Positions 15,701 to 30,000 of a stretch of 64,000 nucleotides of DNA are shown piece by piece. The DNA lies in NCBI RefSeq assembly GCF_000283155.1, contig NW_004454156.1:40939630-41003629 (forward strand), given 5' to 3'. The stretch is from Ceratotherium simum simum (lineage: Eukaryota > Chordata > Mammalia > Perissodactyla > Rhinocerotidae). The notes beneath the pieces were generated by a model, which did no database searches, was not told where the DNA came from, and saw nothing but the letters and a program-made list of their open reading frames with translations. Both the position numbers and the translations under genes were made by a program. The first letter of the stretch is position 1. Every line of letters begins with the position of its first letter.

Positions 15701-18700
15701 TTCTTCATTGAATTATTGAGTGACATTTTATAGCGATCAGAATCAATCAATGAACATAAACAAAAGTGATAATTTCAACAATTCTGTAAAAATTATTATA
15801 TTTATATGGAAAGAAGTTGGGGACCATCATAAAGGCAAAGTAGTATTTCATATTCCTTTATGAATACTTGAAAGAGTTCCTGCTCTTCTTAATGAATAAC
15901 TGTTTTCTAAACATTCTTTTGAATTATTTGCCTTGCAAGATGTACTCAATAAAAAAGCATCTAATGAATGTCACAAATCTTAAAGATCACACTCAAATAT
16001 TCAAAATATTACACTCAAATACTACAATAAAAAATTCTTTACAGATGTAATTATCTTACAATGGGGAGAAGAGGGAAAAAATAAGTTGATGCTAATTTCA
16101 TATTACAGGGCTAGGACTGAGGACTGAGCTAGAAAAACTAAGATTGCTATTTATAGGTATGTAAACTAACTCATTTTGACTTAAAGCTATAGCTGAATAA
16201 ATTTGGAGAACGAGGAAAGGCAAAAATATATAACAGGAATATAGTTGTTTGGATTTCATAAAACATTCTATTTGTTTGAGGGGAAAAGCCATGTTCATTC
16301 ATTTCTTGGGAAACTATTTGGGTGGAAATGTTGAATATTATATTAAAAACTGTTCAAAGTTGAGCAATCTGGAAATATATCTAAGTACACCACTGTTTGC
16401 TAAATATTTTTCTCATTTTTTAAAATGTTTCTATATTATAGTTTATATTCAGGATGCTCCTTTATAAATCATCCTGAGCATTCTTTACTCACTTGCAAGA
16501 GATGCAAGGTGAGGCTGAATATGTATCTCTTTAAGAAGCACTGCTGCAGGAAGGTGAATGGTAAGGTCGCACCAAGCCTCCTCCGGCAGAAAGATGTAGG
16601 ACCAAGCAGCAGAGCGAGCTCTTCTATGGGGTGGTGTGGCCTGCAAAAGCACCTCGGCTGGTTGCGCAGTAGGACTGCTGGATGTGATTGTACCTAGAAA
16701 ACATATTTTACATAAAAGAAAAATTTGCAAAAGAAACACAATAAAACATCAAGAACTACTCAAAATCATAATAATTACACTAGAAAAATTAGCTAAAAAC
16801 ATGAGCATCTGATACCATGAATGTACTTAGTACACTTAGCATGATTTGTCACATTATTCACAAAACATCAGGACACAGAGTCAACTAGCAAGGAGACAGT
16901 TCATTATTAACTGCTGCCTAATTTCCTTAAACTCATGTCAACTGAAAACTAAAGTAGTAACAACAAATCTAGCACAATTACTCACAAATAATTTCAGTAA
17001 AAAACATCTAATATAGCCTTCAACTTGAAAATAATCACCTTTATTCTCAGTTGTCAATATCCATGAGTTAGAAATACGAAAAGAAAAATATAAAAAGAAT
17101 TATGTAGACTGGAAAAAGGAGTAACTATCTAAATCTGAAGTTTCTTTAAAAGAAAATACCACTCAAAACAGGAAGGAAGAAGTCCTTTAAAACTGATTAA
17201 CATTTACAGTGAAGACTGACATAAGAATTTGCTATTTGGTTTCATAAATTGTGCTTTTATTTAAACTCAGAAAAAATTTTACTGCTAAAGAACAATTTAA
17301 AAACTTCCTTTTAATCAGACTGTTTTGAAAATGACTACCTTTAAAATCAATTGATGTAATTAAAATGGTGATATTATAACATGATCAACTTACTTCAGCA
17401 ACTATTTTTGCTTCATACCAGCTAATAAACTATATAAATGCATACCGATAAGATTAATAACTCTTTTCTTACCAAGGGGTGCAAAGTTATGGATCCCTTC
17501 TGCATTATCAGGCTCAGAAGCTAGTATTCTTGTTTTCAAAGTGCTGTCAACTGCTTTATTCGGACCAGAGTCAAGAAATTTCATAATAGTTGATACCATA
17601 CTTCTTGCAGTGTTTACAATAGCCCTTGTACTAGTAACCATATTGTTGCAAATGAGCTGAACACCACCTAAATTTACAAAGAATACTAAATGAAAATTAT
17701 CTTAAGACAAATAGTTTGACATTGAGTCAACTTTCACAGAAGACTACAAAAATGAGAACATAATGTACTATTGAATGATTACACTTAAATGATAGATTTT
17801 GGAATTTTATCTTACCCATATCGTGGAAAGCTTTCAAGGCGTCACTAGTATCCAATACTCTCAAAATAAACCACAATAATGGTTCTGATAACTGGCAAGT
17901 AGCAAGAGAGCCCTAAAAAAAACACACGTTTACTGTGATTTTAAAATAGTGATTATTAATTTCCTGTGACTTAGGACAACTAAACTTCTTATTGAAGGTA
18001 ATATTCTTATATAGTTAATTATTGTAAAGTGACAGCTTTAATCGAAATCACTAAATAAAAAATGTCTGCCAAAATACGTAAGAAATCTTACCTGAATCAA
18101 AAAGCAAGGGAATAATCTCCTCTCTGAACTCAGACCATTTTTTTAAACATCTGTCTTTACATACTATTATCATTTTCCACCTTAAATTAATGTGTATTGA
18201 TTTTGTTTTACACTAGAAACTAATTTCATTTAAAAATTGATCCTTCTCAAACAACTTTGTATCTTCCAATGGAGAAATACGTATACGCATGCGATAAATA
18301 TTTAAGAAAATGATAATTATACACTGACATATAAAAAATTCCTTAAGAAATTATGTTTTAAAATCTGCATTTGAGGGGCTGGCCCGATGGCACAGCAGTT
18401 AAGTTCGCGTGCTCTGCTTAGGGGGTTCGCAGGTTTGGATCCCGGGCACAGACCTATGTACCACTTATCAAGCCATCCTGTGGCAGCGTCCCATGTAAAG
18501 TAGAGGAAGACAGTCACGGATGTTAGTCCAGAGCCAATCTTCCTTAGCAAAGAAGAGGAAGGTTGGCAACAGATGTTAGCTCAGGGCCAAGCTTCCTCAC
18601 CAAAAAAAAAAAAAAAAAGAAAGAAAGAAAGAGAATGCAGTAATATTCTAACCTATTTTTCTTTTAAAATTGCCCTAATCCCGGGCCGGCCCCGTGGCTT

Positions 18701-21700
18701 AGCCGTTAAGTACATGTGCTCCGCTGCTGGTGGCCCGGGTTCGGGTACCAGGCGCACGCTGACGCACCACTTCTCCGGCCATGCTGAGGCCGCATCCCAC
18801 ATACAGCAACTGGAAGGATGTGCAGCTATGACATACAACTATCTACTGTGGCTTTGGGGGGAAAAATAAATAAATAAAATTAAAAAAAAAAAAATTACCC
18901 TAATCCCTTTTAACTGGAACTAAATATGCAACATAAGCTTGAAAAACATATTCATATTAAATTTCCATATGTAACATCTACAGAGAACATTTTGGTCTTC
19001 AACTATGCTATTTTTAGAGAAAAGGAAAGAACTATTTCCTGGGACAATGGAAAAACATCTAAAATTTAAGAATATGTTAAATGTTTTAGTCTTATATTAC
19101 TGCAGTCAACTTTGACAATATCACTTCAAGGAAACTTTACTCTCCAGCTTCTATTAATAATCTATAGTTCTCACCTGCTGGTGCTGTTCATTTTCTAATA
19201 TATAATATGAATATTCTATTTGTCACTGTCCTATAAATAACTCTCTACTCCCATTGCCAGAAACAACTTAAATTACCGTAATTGTCGCTGGATTAAACTT
19301 ACTTGTCTGCCCATATATCCACAGGCCATGTAGGTTAAAATTGGCTGCAGCATCATGTGGACTGTAGAAGCTTTTTTACTAAGAGTTGTCAGTATGGTAA
19401 ATAATCCATCCCCAACTGATATGGCATCTAACCCACCATGAAAGTTTTCATGTTTAGTGAGATGTAATCCACTTGCTCCTAGTTTAAATAAAAAGATTAC
19501 ACATTTTTTAAAAAGTATATCCTTAAAAACCAATAATAATTAAAACAGGCTTAAAAGCCATTTTTCCCAAAGCCACTGAAGGATGGGTACATAATAGCTC
19601 TGTTTGTATGTATGTCTGTGTGTGTATACATATACATATACCTAGAAATAAAAATTTCTACCATAACATTCAGTAGACCACGTTTTTGGTTACCTTCTTA
19701 TATGAGATACCTCTATTATAGATAAAAATAAAAAGAAATTGCTCTGTTCTGACTAAGCTATAAATCAAGAAGGTATATATCATTAGCTATATACATATCA
19801 TTAGCTATACATCATCATTAGCTATGTATCAACAAGAAAACTGAAAGAAAAATAAGTGATATTATTATGTAACTATACTTCAAAACATCTAATCAAACAG
19901 AAGATATGGTTGTTTCCCTTACACAAAGAAAGAAATACCAACAAACAAAAATGTATCAGGAACGGATTTTGTCACAATTTACAGAAGTTCAATCATTTAA
20001 AAAATTAACACAACACATTAGCTTTCAAATAGGTAGAAAAGTTAAGCAACAATATATAAACTTTACATTGATATATGTGTCATAGACACTGTTACACTTT
20101 GAATAAAATTTTCTATTTCACTTTTTAAGAAAAGATGAATAAATAAATATTACTAGTTCCCTAATACAAAATTCTATGTGAAATTCATCATCTTTAAAAC
20201 GTTAGAGATGTATGACTGTATATTATGGTACCTGACTTATGAGACTGATTTTTATCCCTTAATTGACTACAAGTTATTTTGCTAGTATTTTCCTATTTTT
20301 TTTAAGTTACATTTAAAATTTTTCAATATTTCCATTTCATTTATTGATTGAAGCCACTCTGTAAAAGTTTTCACTAATAAAAATCATGCTAAGAAGTTTA
20401 CAATAAAGTAGCTCTACACTATAAAGTAAAAAGAAAATGAATTTATATATTGCTAAAGAGAAGAGATATAGTACCAGAAACAAGTATAAGATTAATATTT
20501 TCAATACGTACCAATTATCATCGCCATGGCACTGCTATTACACAGGCCCAGAGCAGACAAAATCTGGCTCATAATCTGTTGGTTGGCTAACACTAAGTCA
20601 GCAACATATGCAGGAGATCCTTGAACACTACTACTGCTTCCATTACCATCTTTGCCTCCTGAGACTTTTTCTTCATCTGAAACACTGTCTGTTGTATTGG
20701 AGGTCACAGACACTCTTGCACTGTATTCCCTATTGCCTGAAAGAGGCAGCTGTACTAAAATGTTAACCAGTTTTAGCAAATCAAACATGAGTTGATCTCT
20801 TGTCATTTCGCCACATACTGCTTTTGCATCACCTGGACGAATGAGGTTGGCAAAGAGTCCCCCAAAGCATGCTCGAGCACCCACTGAGCTATCTGATCCA
20901 CTTCGAGACATTACTTTGTCTGAGCAAGTGATATAGTGGTGCACTAAAAAGGTGACAGATTCTATCACAGCAGAAATAGTACTAACTGAAACGACTTCAA
21001 AATTCTGCTCCAGAGTGAATTCTAAGAGCTTTACTTGGGCATCAAGAGGTCCTTGGCCTGTCTGGAAGGCACCCCTGTGAAAAAAAAAGAGGATTAAAAA
21101 TTAATCCATTTTAAGTTGTTTTGAAAGAAGTAACCACCACAATACAAGAAAACTAAACAATAATTAAACTCTTGGTATTCACTATTTCATTTTGTAGCAA
21201 ATGGTTTCCATCTCTTCCTGAGTCCTCCTTATTCTTGCCTCCATTTTATACAAAATCAAAAAATGACTTCCCTTCCAAATAGAAAATTAAAGGACAAGTA
21301 AATCAAAGAGGTGATTTTGAAGCTACAGATTAAAATATTTAAGGCACAAGGCATTCCTCTCAACGGAATGAGGTCTGGTTTGTTACATCCTCAAAGGTTG
21401 CTATTTTAAACATTCCCTACTGATTTTGTTTTTCAAAAATAAGATTCAATCAAACAATTCTTATGCATCAAAATTGAATGCTCTCAAGTTCTGCTTATGC
21501 CGAAGATACAGAAAGCTACAAAGATCATCACCCCCACCCATCAACAAGAAAAAGCCAAATAAACTGTAAAGTCATAACTTTTCTTGAACCCATCATAGAG
21601 CTGAGGTCAAAGGGTACCAAAAAGCCTGAAATCCATGAAACGACAGGCACCTCCAAGAAGAGGGAATATGAGCACTGGCTTTCCTATGGTAGAATTTGGG

Positions 21701-24000
21701 AAGAGACTCTAGCAATACACAAATAGGTAAGAAGAATTCAGCAAAAATGTTTAACAAATTGCTAAACACCAGGTATGTGAGGGTGATAACACAGAACTCT
21801 TGGAGATGACATCCATTCACAGGCACTCTCCCTCAGCACCTCCCACCTATACCTTGCCCTATGCATCTATTCCATTTGGCGGTTCCTGAGTTATATACTT
21901 TATCATAAACTGGTAAATAACGCATTTTTCTTGGATTCTGTGAGTCATTCTAGCAAATTATCAAACCTGAAGAGGGGGTTGTGAGAACCCCTGAATTTGT
22001 AGCGAAAATGGACAGAAGTATGGATAACCTGGGAACCTGCAACTGCCCTCTGCAGTGAGGGCAGTCTTGTGAGACTGAGCAGTTAAATCTGTGAATCTGA
22101 TGCTAACGGTGGGTAGTGTCAGAACAGGATTGAATTGTAGGACACTGGTTGGTTGATGTCAGATAATCAGAGAAATGGTATTGGAAAAGACATCACATAT
22201 TTGGTGTTAGAGAAAAAAAGTTCTCAAATATCATTAGCAGTTTCCCACCACTGGAGAGAAGGAAATGCTCTCCTGCTCAGAAATAGCCAAAGATACAAGC
22301 CAGAGTTTGGCTGACAAAAGGAGGAAAAAAATTCATTGAGAAAGCCCCTCCCATGAGGCCCATCACAGATGGCCTGCCAAAGACTGAGGCTGGATCAGAA
22401 TATTAGCGAACACCGGCCACCATTAGGAGTAAACACTATGAAACAAGCAAAAGTAGCTCACTGCTAGAGACGGAGCCATGGAGAGACAGTCCCTCTGTGG
22501 TACAAATGTGGTACAAATGTATACGAAAGAATGAAGACTGAGGATAGAACAAGAACACTGGAACCAACCGCTCTGTACCCCAAATCCTACTGAAGCAGAA
22601 AGTAACGAGAGCAATTTGAAGTTGATGTTAACACAAAGGCAACATAGCAACAACAAAGCCCAAACCCAACTCAACTCCTGAAAACAATGACTGGAATGCT
22701 CACACTAATCATCCAGTGTAAGAGGCTTGTCTATTTCCAAGCATAAATACTATTTACTTAAGTGTCTAAAAGATATGTGATTACCTAAAGCAAAAAATTG
22801 TACGAATGTATTATGTGATTACAGCATATATAAAAGTAAACATATGATAACTATGTCACAAAAGATAGGAGAAAGAAATTGGAAATACACTGTTGTAAAG
22901 TTCTGGCGTTATACATGAGTTGAGGTAAAATAATATTAGAAGGTAGACTGTGATGAAATAAATATATTGTAAAGCTAGGGCAAACACAATTATCAAAATT
23001 TTTTAGTTATAAATAATAAGTCAATAGTGGAAACGAAATCATCAAAAAAGAAATACTTAATCCGTGCCGGCCCCGTGGCTTAGTGGTTTAGTGCACGCAC
23101 TCCACTACTGGTGGCCCAGCTTCGGATCCTGGGCGCGCACCAACGCACTGCTTCTCCAGACATGCTGAGGCCATGTCCCACATACAGCAACTAGAAGGAT
23201 GTGCAACTATGACATACAACTATCTACTGGGGCTTTGGGGAAAAAAAATGGAGGAGGATTGGCAATGGATGTTAGCTCAGGGCTGATCTTCCTCACAAAA
23301 AAAAAAAAAAAAAAGAAATACTTAATCCAAAGGTAGGCAGAAAAAGATTTTAAAAAGAGGTAACCAAGAACAAATTAAATAAACAGAAAAATGGCAAAGT
23401 GATAAATTTTAGTCCACTATATCAATAACTATATTAAATGTAAAGTGATCTAAATAGATCAATTAAGAGACAGATACTGTCATATAAAAACTCATACAAC
23501 TCAACAACAAAAAAACAAACAACTCAATCAAAAAATAGGCAGAGGATATGAACAGACATTTTTCCAAAGAAGATATACAGATGGCCAACAGGCACATGAA
23601 AAGATGTTCAACATCACTAATCATTAGGGAAATGCAAATCAAAAGTATAATGCGATATCAGCTGACACCTGTTAGAATGGCTATAATTAGGAAGACAAAA
23701 AATAACAAACATTGGAGAGGATGTGGAGAAAAGGGAACCCTCATACACTGTGGTGGGAATGCAAACTGGTGCAGTCACTATGGAAAACAGTATAGAGATT
23801 TCTCAAAATATTAAAAATAGAAATACCATATGACCCAGCTATCCCACTACTGAATATTTATCCAAAGAACCTGAAATCAATTCAAGGAGACTTATGCACC
23901 CCTATGTTCACTGTAGCATTCTTCACAATAGTCAAGACGTAGAAGCAACCCAAGTGCCTATCAACTGATGAACCCACAAAGATGATGTGGTGTGTGTGTG

Positions 24001-24032
<32 letters not shown>

Positions 24033-27000
24033 AGGAATACTGCTCAGCTATAGAAAAATACAAAATCGTCCATTTGCAACAATATGGATAGACCTTGAGG
24101 GAATTATGTTAAGCGAAATAAGCCAGACAAAGACAAACACTGCATGATTTCACTCATATGTGGAAGATAAGCAAACACATGACCAAAGAGAACAGATCGG
24201 TGGTTACCAGTGAAAAGGGGGTTGCGGGGTGGGCATAAGGGGTAAAGAGGCACATATATATAATATGGTGACTGACAAATAATAATGTACAATTGAAATT
24301 TCACAATGTTATAAACTATTACGGCCTCAATAAAATAACTTTTAAAAAAAGAGACAGAGGGCCGGCCCTGTGGCTTGGTGGTTAAGTGCGCGTGCTGCGA
24401 TGCTGGAGGCCCGGGTTCTGATCCCGGGCGTGCATCGAGGCACCACTTCTCCGTCCATCCTGAGGCCGAGTCCCACATACAGCAACTAGAAGGATGTGCA
24501 GCTATGACATACAACTATCTACTGGGGCTTTGGGGGGAAAAAAAAAAAAAAAAAAAAAACTTAAAAAAAAAAAAAAAAAAGAGACAGATATTGTCAAATG
24601 CTTATAGGAGAAAAGATAAGTCTTAAATCAATTTAAGCTAGAAAAGAGCAAATAAAACCCAAAGAAAGCAGAAAAAAGGAAATAATAGCTATCAGAGCAG
24701 AAATCAAAATTGGAAATAAAAAAATAAAGAATATCAACAAAGCTGTAAGCTGGTTCTTTGAAAATATCAATATTGATAAACTTCTAGCAAGAATGACAAA
24801 AATATATAAATAAACGATAAAATTACCAATATCAGAAATGATAAAAGGAATCAAACTAGATCCTATAAACATTAAAAGGATAATTAAGAAATATTACAAA
24901 TAATAAATTCAACAACATAAATGAACAAATTCCTTCAAGACACAAACTGTGAGCCAAAGCTCACTCAAGTAGAAAGAAAACCTGAATAATCCTTTACCTA
25001 TAAAATAAATTGAATACTTTTTCTAGAAAGAAACCTCCAGACCCAGGATGCCTCAATGGTGAATAATATCAAATATTTAAGTAAGTAATAATATCAATTT
25101 TACACTTCTTCCAGAAAATAGAAAAGGGAACACTCATTTTATGAGTCCAGCATTACCCTGACACAAAAACCAAAACATTATAAGAAAAATGGAAATATCC
25201 CTTGTAAACAGATTCAAAAATCTTCAACAAAATATTAACTAATTAAATCCAGCAAGATATAATATATCATGACCACGTGAGTCTACCCTGGGACTGTATA
25301 TTGATCAACACTTAAAAAAATCAATCAATGTAATTCACCATATCTACAGACTTAAGAAAAAACAACATATGACATTTCCATAGATGCAGAAAAAGCATTT
25401 CATAAAATCCAAGAGTAATACATGATTTTTTAAAAAGTCTCAGCAAGTTAGGAACAAAAAGAACCTCCTCAACTTGATATCAAGCATTTACAAAAGAAGC
25501 TACCACTAATAACATTTCTATTTGTGAAAGATTGAATGTTTTCCCAGTAAGAGCGAGAAAAAACCAAGGAGGGCAAATTTCACCATTTCAACTGAACATC
25601 ATATTGGAAGTCCTAACCAGAACAATTAGGAGAGGGAAAAAGAAGACATACACATTGGAAAGGAGGCAATAAGACTGTCTTTAGTCTCTGACCACATGAC
25701 CATGTAAAAAGGAAATTCTCCATGAGGCTATAACTCTTTCCAAATTGATCTATAGATTGATGCATTCTCAATCAAACTCCAGAAGGGTTTTTTTGGGGGG
25801 GAGTGGGGATAATAAGCTGATTCTAAAATTTATATGGAAAAGCAAAGGAACTAGAATAGCTAAAACAATTCTGAAAAAAGAACAAAGTTGGAAAATCCAC
25901 GCTACCAGATTTCAAGAAATAATATAAAAGGACCAAGGCAGTGTGATATTGGAAAAGAATAGACACAAACACCAATTTCATAGAAGGGAGTGCAGAAATA
26001 GAGCAAAACAAATATGGTCAACTGATTTTTGAAAAGGGTACAAAGTGAAATCAATGAAAACAGGATAGTCTTTTCAACAAACAGTATAGGAACATGGAAA
26101 TCCACGGGCAAAAAAAAAAAAAAGAACTTTGACCCAAATGCAAAATTTAACTCAACATAAACCTAAACGTGAAACTCCAAACTATAAAATTTCTGGAAGA
26201 AAACATAGGGGATCATCTGTATCATGCTAGGTTAGGCAAGAATTTTTTTTCCAACAGAAAAATAATAATATATAAAAGAAAAAGTTGACAAAACTTCATC
26301 AAAATAAAAAACTGCTTTTTGAAAGATACCATTAATAAAATGAAAATAAAATCCACAGACCAATAGAAAATATCTGTAAAACACTTATCTCATAAAACTG
26401 AATGCCCTCTTTATATTAAGACTGGGTGCTTCTTTTCAATCTTTATTATTAATGAAAGAGCTGCTGGCTTATTTATCAGGACACCAGAGACTTTCTTAAA
26501 AACATACAAAACAAAAACGAAGAGTATTCTTGGGCCAGAGCATTATGGACCCAATTAAAGAAAGCATGCTAGAAAATTTATGAAGTGTATATAAGGGTGG
26601 AAGGGGGTGGAAGAGTAGAAGAAAAAAAAATTTCTAATTAGTTTTTGAGGCATGTTACCCTATAAATACCTCCACTTAAAAAAAAAAGACAGTGGGCCGG
26701 CCCCCGTGGCTTAGCAGTTAAGTGCGCGCTTCACTACTGGCGGCCCGGGTTCAGATCCCGGGCGCGCACCAACGCACCGCTTCTCCGGCCATGCTGAGGC
26801 CGCGTCCCACATACAGCAACTAGAAGGATGTGCAGCTATGACATACAACTATCTACTGGGGGTTTGGAGGGGAAAAAAAAAAGGAGGAGGATTGGCAATA
26901 GATGTTAGCTCAGAGAGGGTCTTCCTCAGCAAAAAGAGGAGGATTAGCACGGATGTTAGCTCAGGGCTGATCTTCCTCAAAAAAAAAAAAAAAAAAAAAG

Positions 27001-30000
27001 ATAGTATGTAACTAAACAAGACTAATATTTCTGTAGGAAATGTTAGAGTAAATGTACTGAATTTTCATATGAAAACCTTTACTGTTGTACAACTCTACAT
27101 GAACAGGACTATACTAAAGCCTACCTTGTCAGCTGGTTTTATTTATATCATCCAAAATCTCACATAATCTTCATGTTCATGTTTCCAAATACATGTATGC
27201 ATATCATAACAGTATGCCCTTGGTTTTGTGAATCTACTTTTTCTTGCCCATATTCTTCACTGTGTATATACTACAAACAAGTTGAACTACAACCACATTA
27301 GTGTTTCAAAATAGTTATAAAGGAAGAGGAAAACACACATGAGGACAATAGCTATGAGATAAAATTTTGTACAGCTATGAAAACATACCTCCACATAGAT
27401 GTTGCCCATTAACTTTTGTTTTACGTGTCAGGTATTTTGCTGTTTTATAAAAAATATCTATTATTATGAACTATTAATTTTATGTTAAATTTTATAAACC
27501 ACCTTTTTCTCTGGTTTCTAATATTTTAAAATTAATTTTTAAAGAAAAGAATCATGTAATCTACAAATGATTTTAACCATTTTCTAATATACTTTTTTTT
27601 ATTTTTAAATTCACTGGCTCTTCTAGAACGAAATTAAATAATAAAGATATCAAATAGCACATTTAACTTATTCTTGATATTAATGAGAATTTTTAAAATA
27701 ATCAAACATGCCAGAGTTTGGTTTGTTCATCATGCAGTTTTCTTTGTAACTTTAAATGAGATGACACTGTTTATATTTCATTAAGCGTTTTTTTATCAGA
27801 ACGTAATCTTGGATATTATGAAATGTCATAGTATGATGAAAATGATTCATTAGTGTGATATATATTATATGATGTTGAATCATTCATGCATTTTAAGAAT
27901 CAACGCATCATGGTCACAGTGCATTCTTTTAACATATTGCCTGATTTTGTTAATAAATTTATTTAGGATTTCTACTTGAGATTAGTATGTAACTTTCTTT
28001 TCTAAGCTATCATTTTGAGGACTTATATTTTGGTTTCAAATAAAATCATTGGTAGCTTTAATTCTCTATTTGTATTCTAGAACAATTTAAACAGCTGCAA
28101 GTAAGTTTCACCTAGAATATTTATAATAACAAATCTATGAAAGCATCAAAACCAAGCAGAGATCTGACACACTGTATTCCTTTCATAGCCAGCCCTGGTG
28201 GTCTAGTGGTTAAGATTCAGCACTCTCACCACCAAGGCCCACGTTCCCTTCTTGGTCAGGAAATCACACCACCCATCTGTCAGTTGTCATACTGTGGTAT
28301 CTGTGTATTGCTGTGATGCTGAAAGCTATGCCACCAGTATTTCAAATACCAGCAAGGTCACCCACGGTGGAGAGGCTTCAGCGGAGCTTCCAGCCAAGAC
28401 ACAAGAAAGAAGAGCGTGGCCACCCACTTCTGAAAAAATTGGCTATGAAAACCCTATGAATAGCAGGGGAGCGTTGTCTAATACAGCGCTGGAAGGTGAG
28501 CGGATGGCCCAAAACAACCGGGCAGGGTTCCTCTCTGCTGTACACAGGGTCACTAGGAGTCGGAATCGACTCAACGGCACTAACAAATTCCTTTCATAAC
28601 AGAGAGAGTTCAGGATCTGGGAGAGGTGTAACAAAGTGAAAACAATCATGAAACACACCAACCCTTTCCCCTTAATCCCTACTGTCCTGCTTATCTGTTC
28701 CCAGATAAACCTCCAACAAATGGTAAGGGAAAGTTTATCTGGAGGATTACATGTAACTTCTACAACAGGAACCTGGGTATATATTGAAATTTACCTTTCT
28801 GTTGAAAGTATGTGAATTAGCTTGAGCAAAAATTCACTGAATATCTGGGGACATGTTGAAGAAAGATGTACTTGTAATCGGGTAAGAAATTCTTGCATAG
28901 CTTGTGTAGCTGTTGGACCAACCTGAAGAGAAAGGAAATTCCACTGAAAACTGCTTACTGATACTATTTATAGAATTATTCACTTAAAAAGTTTCGTGTG
29001 TTAAGTCAAGCGCTATACTGTTGTAATTTTTCATATGAAGAACAACAAAAATATTAGCAATGATAGCAGGAAACCAATTCATTTTTTAGGTCTTGATATA
29101 TTTATTTTAAATTGAAAATTACAGATTATATTGTCAATAATTTTTTCATTATGGTTTAGAACAACTTATATTAGGTTTAACTCAATACAAAAAAAGATTC
29201 ATCTGCATTACACAAGAAATATCTTTATAACCCTTTCAAAAGTACAAAGGAATTATGCACTGATTTTCACAAACTATCTTCTCAATTATCCCACTTCAAA
29301 ACAAAAGAACTGAGACTCAGAGAGGTTAAGTGATCTACAAAAGGTCATGCAGATAAATACTAGCAGAGCAAATACTAAAGTGAATGAAAACAAAAAACTA
29401 CAAACAAAAAAACCTAAAGCGAAAAACAAACTTGTACCAATTCACATAAAACTGCCTTCCTAAACTTCTATCAATGAAAGAAATGATAGCGAAAACCAAA
29501 GTAAGTATAACCTGAGCTATGTTTTGGAACATTTTATAACACTTCTACATATTATTGTATTTGATCCTAATCTGGTATGATCATAAGACCTTGAAGGAAT
29601 TTTGAAAAAATAAAATGCAGTGTAATTCTCCAAACTATTTTAAAGTTAGATAAACTTAATTTCTAATACTGAGCATATAAATCATAGCATTCATAACCAA
29701 ACTTCTATATAAAACCAACATATCTCAGGAAAGTTTGATATTTAATAACTTTAACTCTGTCTTTTAAAAAAAGGGGAGGAAATAGCACTATTTTATGCAG
29801 TGGTATGCTCACTGTCACCTAGCTTTACCACTAACTAGTTGTATAATGGTGGGCAATGCAGATAATGCATGTTTTCTCATATATAAAATAATGAAGTTGG
29901 AATCTGTGATCCCAGGAATCTTCACATTCCAAATTCATGCAATCTTTACGTACAATAATCACTTGATAATATGCCTCTGCTGCTACCAAAACTCTGGCCC

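Noticed and set aside
23548..23814. 88-codon open frame
   Set aside because: It is the C-terminal remnant of L1 ORF2 within a 5'-truncated L1, not a host gene.
28192..28263. tRNA-Glu-like sequence
   Set aside because: It is the head of a SINE with a target-site duplication. The T-arm region is degraded, so it is not a tRNA gene.
28252..28599. 115-codon open frame
   Set aside because: Falls wholly within the RTE-tailed SINE.
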